A stretch of 64,000 nucleotides of DNA from Doris montereyensis (Eukaryota; Mollusca; Gastropoda; Nudibranchia; Dorididae). The position numbers were made by a program, and so were the translations under genes. Within the stretch, counting starts at the first letter, position 1; the number at the start of each line of letters is the position of its first letter. Under the pieces are notes generated by a model. It saw nothing but the letters and a program-made list of their open reading frames with translations, was not told where the DNA came from and ran no database searches. Positions 58,505-64,000 of the stretch are shown here, one piece after another. The stretch covers positions 435,459 through 499,458 of the forward strand of contig JAXRKP010000055.1 in NCBI GenBank assembly GCA_037039925.1, read 5' to 3'.

Positions 58505-61500
58505 CTGCAACACGTGGTGTGGGAGAAAAAGAAAGAAAAAAAAACAGTGAAAGAAAGAGAGACAAGACATGAAAAAGTATCAATATTAAGTGTCACATGT
58601 AGCGTTATATTGTCATTTATAACACGAAGCAGGCTCTTCATACTTTGGGACAGTGTTTCGAACTGTGTGCGATATATCAAAAGGCCTACACCTCATATAT
58701 ACAGTCATGCCCAAAAGAAAGGCTACACCTGTGAGTTACCTATATTGACTTGAAGGATAGTGATGAATCAGTCAATTCTTATATGATCTGATTGATAGCT
58801 AGTTATTTTCATACCAAACATGATATATTTCCCTTTGCCTCTTTTGATCTTGCAAAATATGAAGTGTTTGAAAAAAATCACAACAAATCACATGCTACTA
58901 CCACTCATATTAATTGATTACTGTCGGTGCACACCATAACGTGTGAAGTACAACAATAAATATTTCCTTTCTTCTTTGCGCGACTGTTGTGTTTTTTTAC
59001 CCTTCTTTACAATATTTGCAAGATTACTTTCTCAACACATGTAATTTGATCTAAATTTTTGAAAACATTATCGTCGAAATGCAAGTGATATACATACGTT
59101 CATACCATGATATCACCACTGATGCGAAGAGGAGAAAAGAAGAAGGAAGAAAACAACAAATAAAAACCGAAATGTCCAGCGTTATCTTTAACAACGAATA
59201 CGTACCTGAACTTCCTCTTTGACATTCGCACCAGCAAATGAGGAGAAAGGAAGCGATGACGGCCGACTAACATCACCTCCCTGGAACAATGGGAAAAAAA
59301 TGCAAAAGACACTCAGAATTAAATCAAACGACTTTCAGTTTACAAACACTTGTACTTGTAATGACAATGACCAATGAAGCACAGAAAAACCGAAGTCTGA
59401 AAAAGTGAATTCTTCTTTTTTTTTTAAAACGTCAAACCCCGATACTATGTAAAGGCACACACACAGCCTTGACAGTCACAAACGTTCACTATTTTAAGTT
59501 GCCTGTAAAGGCACTCACACAGCCTTGACAGTCACAAACATTCACTATTGTAAGTTGCATGTAAAGGCACTCACACAGCATTGACAGTCACAAACATTCA
59601 CTATTTTAAGTTGCCTGTAAAGGCATTTACACAGCCTTGACAGTCACAAACGTTCACTATTCTAAGTTGCCTGTAAAGGCATTTACACAGCCTTGACAGT
59701 CACAAACATTCACTATTTTAAGTTTGAAAAAAATATTAGAGAAAGAGAAGAGGGAGACCTCCCCCCGCCCCCACTCCCTTTTCCCCCCTTGACAGTACAG
59801 TGTTCTAACGAGACTATATTTCTTAAATTGCTGAACTTATGGTCATGGTTGCGTGGCACTGGAAGCTAGTGGTTGCACTGACTGGTTTGGGATAACGACG
59901 GCCCTGGGTTTAAATTCCTAGCAACGCTTGCTAAGGTTCGACATTGTGCTCCATGGGAAAGACACACGATACGCATTTCCACGCTCCACCAAGGTGCAAA
60001 AGGTATCGGCAGCATATTAGGGAGTAGACCTGTGACAGACTTAACTTCCTGTCCAGGCGATGACACCTCATCATGTCTCACAATTCACTCTAGAGAAAGA
60101 GGGATAATGCTCTTGCTCTGAGAGCCCCCCCCCCTGAGGTGACTTTTTTTTTGCTTTTGAGTCAAGGCTTTTGCTTTTAGTATGTAGATGAGTAACTGTC
60201 AAAATACAGTCATCCTTTTTCATTGAAAAGTTTGTAGCGTCCTTAGTTGCCATAGAAACGGCCGCCATCTTGGATTTTGTCCCAATTTTTAAAATCTATC
60301 TCCTCCCTTAGTTATGAATAAATTCACTCAAAACCTGTGCAGATCGTCTTTTCCGTTCAACATCTAAAGAGTGGCGTCATTTTTTTCCCATATTTTCGAT
60401 ACTTTTTAAAAAATGAAATTTTGAAAATACTATCTATCGTGAATGTACGAAACGGCATTTTTATTACCAAAAAAAAAAAAATTCTCAAAAAGTTTACAAT
60501 ATATTTTTTTTTAAATGACGTCATTCTATTAACATTGACAAGAGGAACCTGTGTGCCAAATATAATACAAATCATTCGGTAAATGGCGGAGGAGACAGAA
60601 TTTTAGTGTGAAAAGGCTACATTTTAAGAAAAATGCAAGTAAAAAAACCAAAAGAAAATAATACAAAACAAACGCTTCAGACGGGTTTCCCTTGTTGTAG
60701 CAGCCCCGTTACTCTTTCGACAGTCTCTGGCATTGTTACCGATGTAAAGAGGACTATAAATCTAGGTTTAGATGTGCACTATTGTGAAAACAGACGTCAA
60801 AATTACCAGTTCCCCCCCCCCCTTTATATCCTATGCTTGTGCACGTGTTTACATACACACTGACACGTAACACCTCTTACATCACGTAGCGATGGGCCAA
60901 AATGACAACCGGTGTCGGCAGAAACAAGGTCAACTTAGTGTTGCCATATTTGGTGATTAACAGCCAATATACAGGTTTTTATTGTCATTTTCTCAGTGTT
61001 AAAATAATTTATGTCAAAATTTTGATTGTTTTTACTTACCCTAAGCCTACAAAATATTTTGCAAAAAAAACAATTATATGTCATATGGAGATTTTTCTCC
61101 GATGAACTTGTAGATAAATGATCGTTCTACCCGAATATGCAAAGAACAGAAAACCAAACTTTTGGTCCAAAACTCGCCAGTCCATGTGGCGTGCACACCC
61201 CCCCAACGGACAGCATTGAAAACATTTTCTTTTAATCGTACGACAATCGTTAACAAGCCATAAAGGTGCGTCAATCAAAGCCTTAGGAAAGGTCAAAGTC
61301 TGTCCAAAGTAGTGGTGTCGGTGGCCAAGTGATTAGGCTGTCAGATTTCAGATCATGAGATCCCGGGTTCAAATCCTGCTAAAGCTAGGCCCGACGTTGT
61401 GTTCCTTGGGAAAGACAATTAACACGCAAATCTGTGTCGGACTACAGTCCTGTCCTGGAGATGATTACTATCACATGTTCCACTTCCCCACACTATAGAA

Positions 61501-63800
61501 ACCGGGACAAGCCATAAACTATGGGCTTAAAGGAACTTTATTTCAATAAGTTTGTCTAAAGCATCTCGCCAAATCTTTGGCAAACCAGTTACTGATACTT
61601 GAACCCCACCTGTTCCTCCCCCACACACGCATATGCACACAGACACTCAAAACATCAACTAAGAATAACCATGGACTGGAAAATCCAACTTACGGGTGAA
61701 CGAGACCGACTCCTTGCCTGTGAGTCGGAGCGCAGTGCCACCATGTGTTCCTTCATCTTGACCAACATCCATTCCGGAACGCCTCGAAACCTACACATTC
61801 ATGCATTCTAAGGCCTGGACTGTTTCTGGAAAAGAGGAGAAACATGATTTGATTTTATAGTCAACACAAGTTCTTCACGTTCTCTTTCTCCCTCCATCCT
61901 GTCTGCCTGTCCCACTTTCTCTGTTTGTCTGTCTGTCTGCTTTGACCTCTCTGTCTGTCTGTCTGTCTGTTTGTCTCTCTTTTCTTTATCTGTCTGCCTC
62001 TGTCTGTCTCTTTACTCTTTGTTCTCTCTCTGTCTCTGATATCTACGCATGGCACAGCAACCTACTTGTACTCATCCGACCGACTCAGCTCCTCGATGTC
62101 CTCCAGCAACAACAGGTAGGCCTTCCCTCCAGCTGGCGGCATGTAGCTGTGCTCATACAGCCACACCTTGTCTTCCTGGTCACCCACATACTGGGGGGAC
62201 AAAAATCGGCAATCTCTTATCACAAAAATGGAAGCCCGAAAATGACGCGCTGAACATTGAAAAAATTTAATTCGGGAGTAAGTGTGTTCGAGGTTATCTT
62301 TTTTAACCGAAAGCAGATGGCACGGCCAAATCTTTTATAGAACATTTCAAATAAAGCCTAGATTACCATGAGCAAACAGAATTAATCTTTACGCCAATGT
62401 AGAATTCATCAACAATGTACTGTTGACACCGAATTCATTCTTCTGTGTATGATTAAGAGAAGGGACCTGTAGTCTTCCGGCTGCAAATAATCTCATGTGA
62501 TTAGTTCATTCTAAGTAGAGGCTTTTTAAAATGCAAAAGAATCGATACGTCCCTCAGGTTTGTAATTGAAAATATTCCTCTTCAGAATTAAGAACGGAGC
62601 AGTTACAAAGGTAACTCGCAAAATATCAAATTTATTTGAAATTTCTACAAGAATTAAAGACCAAAAAAATAGTGTTCTTGATACGCATGTTCTTCTCGGG
62701 ACAAAGAAAGTATAGATTTTAAGGGGTGGGGTGGGTTCTGAACATGTTTTATTTTTCATTATTTGAAATAGAGAATTTCACCACCATTGTACTCGGCATG
62801 TCTAAAATAAATGATAAAACATAGTAAAAATTTGTATTTATCGTAAGGTTGCCATGGGAATGCTGCCATCTTGGATTTTCATTGCATTTTCACCTACAAC
62901 TTTAATTCAAATAGGCTTTTTCAGTTTTGAACAAACTTGGCTGTAACTTCACACACATGTTATTCGGTTCAATATCTAGCCGCCTCCAGAAGCGATTTGC
63001 GATGAACTTAATGGTTTTGATTTTATGCTCAAGTGTAAGCAATGGAAAAGCAATTTCTACCGCTGGAAAGAACTTTATCATCTCAGTAATTTGTTACCAA
63101 AATCATTTCTGTAGGGCAATATTAAATAAAGTTATGATTTTTTTTCTTCTCGAAAATTTGTTAAATTTTTCAAATGGGACAATGTCTCCCGTAATTTACG
63201 ATCGATCTCAGCTAATATTGAAAATAATTCCTCCAAAGCACATTTTTCAGATAGAGTACTTTTTAATGATTAAAATGAGCACCAACTTGTTATACTTTAG
63301 ACAAAATTTCCAGCTTTTATGGTACAACCGATGTGTTGAAGGTTAGGCTAATTTTGCCTCCAAAGAATGTGTGCAGAATATGTCAAGCCAGATTGACTGT
63401 TAAAAATCAGTAAACAAACACACAAAAAAAGAGAGAGAAAAACAAAAAAGAAGCCAATACTGAAATTCCACTAGTTCACTGTGTTCTCTGTATTTACGGT
63501 ACCAGAAGGAGCATGATTTGTAGTGCGCCCTCTTTTCGCGGAGGCCACGCAGGCTCAATTCTGTCTGGTGCCGTAAGAATTTTTGTTTGTTTACTCCTCT
63601 GTGTTTGTCACATCTTGATTGCTATGGGGGCTTCAATATTTGTTTCCTGTCCTTATTCATCTGATCCCTATATATATATATACATATCAAAGTTCGAGGG
63701 AGAAAGAGGATATAACCAAACGATTGGTGTGGTACATACCTTGAACACATCTGGATGGCGAATGTAGAGTTTTCCTCTCATACTGCCCAACCCTAAAGCT
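58322..63800 (-). CDS. DNTTIP1: DNTTIP1 homologue, MiDAC subunit (3' part, 5 coding exons)
   Basis: DNTTIP1 (TdIF1) is the dimeric scaffold of the mitotic deacetylase complex MiDAC with HDAC1/2 and MIDEAS; its C-terminal domain is a winged-helix/SKI-like DNA-binding fold. Exons in transcription order: 63740-63800, 62066-62190, 61694-61825, 59206-59280, 58322-58504. They encode ALGLGSMRGKLYIRHPDVFK, then YVGDQEDKVWLYEHSYMPPA, GGKAYLLLLEDIEELSRSDE and VPEWMLVKMKEHMVALRSD, aligning in order with the human segment from GTRGRIYIKHPHLFK to WMVEKMRKYMETLRTE. After that comes a Ser/Arg stretch and an acidic tail longer than in vertebrates. All junctions are GT-AG and in phase if one missing base near 61786 is allowed in the third exon. 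The N-terminal dimerisation region lies beyond 64000. Confidence 0.92.
59206..59280 (-). CDS. DNTTIP1: DNTTIP1 penultimate exon
   Basis: Exactly 25 codons: GGDVSRPSSLPFSSFAGANV then KEEVQ. It is beyond the region conserved with vertebrates. Assigned by phase (0/0), good splice sites and position. Confidence 0.72.
59452..59722. repeat. 56-bp minisatellite, about 5 copies
   Basis: Unit cctgtaaaggcactcacaca then gccttgacagtcacaaacat tcactattttaagttg. Two copies have catttacac in place of cactcacac. It lies in the intron before the DNTTIP1 penultimate exon. Confidence 0.96.
59840..60105 (+). mobile_element. tRNA-derived SINE, diverged
   Basis: Head with ggccctgggtttaaattcct (B-box-like), body cattgtgctccatgggaaag, then 'ccaccaaggtgcaaaaggta', 'cctgtccaggcgatgac' and tail ending near 60100. 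Antisense to DNTTIP1, in its intron. Confidence 0.7.
60140..60610. repeat. dispersed repeat module with gccatcttggatttt
   Basis: The segment around gttgccatagaaacggccgc / catcttggatttt resembles 62850-63000 (gttgccatgggaatgctgcc / atcttggatttt), followed in both by loosely similar AT-rich DNA of 200-400 bases. Probably two old copies of one unclassified repeat in DNTTIP1 introns. Confidence 0.4.
61312..61545 (+). mobile_element. tRNA-derived SINE, near full length
   Basis: Head ggtgtcggtggccaagtgat (A-box region), B box cccgggttcaaatcctgc, body gacgttgtgttccttgggaa, tail cacatgttccacttccccac ... gggcttaaaggaacttta. Antisense to DNTTIP1, about 150 bases from the exon at 61694. Confidence 0.85.
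61694..61825 (-). CDS. DNTTIP1: DNTTIP1 exon (one base missing)
   Basis: From the strong acceptor cctcttttccag it reads NSPGLRMHECVGFE, then must shift frame near 61786 to give GVPEWMLVKMKEHMVALRSD SQARSRSRSP. One missing G in the tcgaggcg stretch explains it. An alternative acceptor at 61791-61792 (tgtgtag) would keep frame without any correction but drops about 12 residues that the family has. Confidence 0.85.
61861..62038. repeat. (CTGT)n/(CT)n degenerate tract
   Basis: CT and CTGT repeats with interruptions, between two DNTTIP1 exons. On the minus (gene) strand it is a GA/ACAG-rich tract just upstream of the acceptor for the 61694-61825 exon. Confidence 0.9.
62066..62190 (-). CDS. DNTTIP1: DNTTIP1 exon (core of DNA-binding domain)
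   Basis: YVGDQEDKVWLYEHSYMPPA then GGKAYLLLLEDIEELSRSDE Y. Acceptor gtccccccag. The donor must be tacaa|gtaggt, because reading on would meet TAG at once. Confidence 0.95.
62281..63735. other. DNTTIP1 intron, nothing recognised
   Basis: AT-rich intron sequence. Apart from the module at about 62850-63000 shared with 60140-60610 and a short TA run at 63670-63681, I see no gene or known repeat. The last 200 bases of the window (63801-64000) are also intron. Confidence 0.5.
63740..63800 (-). CDS. DNTTIP1: DNTTIP1 exon (LYIRHPDVFK)
   Basis: One base completes a split codon, then ALGLGSMRGKLYIRHPDVFK. This matches the human block 'ALGMGGTRGRIYIKHPHLFK'. Acceptor gattttcag, donor aag|gtatgt. It ends in phase 0. 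Confidence 0.94.
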
Positions 63801-64000
63801 CTGAAAATCAACAAAACATCATCGATAAATTGAATTTTTCTTCTTTTTTAATGGTCCTAGGGTATAAAAATTAATAAATTCAGTTACATTACACAGCCAC
63901 AATATCTGCAACACTTATGAATAATAAACAAAGCCATTCTCAAGTTATGAGAGTTGATAGTTGATCTTTTTTTCTAATGTCACCTGAAGTTAAATTCAGT

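Overview
This is animal nuclear DNA: AT-rich, intron-rich, with GT-AG spliced coding exons and very heavy loads of microsatellite, minisatellite, SINE and DNA-transposon sequence. The style of the exons, the tRNA-derived SINE family and the abundance of AGATCTAG-type motifs suggest a lophotrochozoan, most likely a mollusc (gastropod-like). That placement is an inference. No bacterial-type operon, CRISPR array or virus was recognised.

Three conserved protein-coding genes can be reconstructed exon by exon. (1) DPH1, plus strand, 1897-18864, 11 coding exons: a subunit of the [4Fe-4S] radical-SAM-like enzyme that starts diphthamide synthesis on eEF2. (2) A BCL7-family gene, minus strand, 32445-23906, 8 coding exons: an accessory subunit of SWI/SNF (BAF) chromatin remodelling complexes. 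It is tail-to-tail with DPH1. (3) The 3' half of DNTTIP1, minus strand, 63800-58322, 5 coding exons with the 5' part beyond the window: the dimerising subunit of the MiDAC histone deacetylase complex. The genes do not form a pathway. Two are chromatin-complex subunits and one acts in translation-factor modification.

The rest is mostly repeats. DPH1 introns hold a pyrimidine tract of about 1.1 kb (2589-3719), a piggyBac-like TTAA-flanked element (6939-7698), a 45-bp minisatellite (7834-8305), LINE remnants with a long inverted repeat (10555-11160), and 59-bp and 42-bp minisatellites (13100-17168). The DPH1/BCL7 intergenic space holds a pogo/Tigger-type MITE (18940-19085). The last BCL7 intron holds a triplicated ~1 kb segment whose 135-bp core is far better conserved than its flanks. 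The 32.5-58 kb intergenic region holds TA, GA and AAT tracts, a 40/57-bp minisatellite grown from a SINE tail (36538-38680), a 31-bp minisatellite (38995-40640), a strange interleaved zone (40640-42500), an approximately 2.1-kb tandem duplication carrying Tigger-like elements (42590-46740), a 44-bp minisatellite and several shorter arrays.

Two themes deserve attention. First, all three conserved genes need single-base corrections to keep frame: three sites in DPH1, one in DNTTIP1 and one phase conflict in BCL7. This suggests residual indel errors of a long-read assembly rather than three pseudogenes. Second, 40640-42500 looks like a consensus in which unique sequence has been interleaved with two different repeats, so that stretch should not be trusted as biology. 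No convincing new biological system was found. The best candidates for real novelty are the conserved triplicated cores inside the BCL7 intron and the possible frame-breaking BCL7 exon 5.
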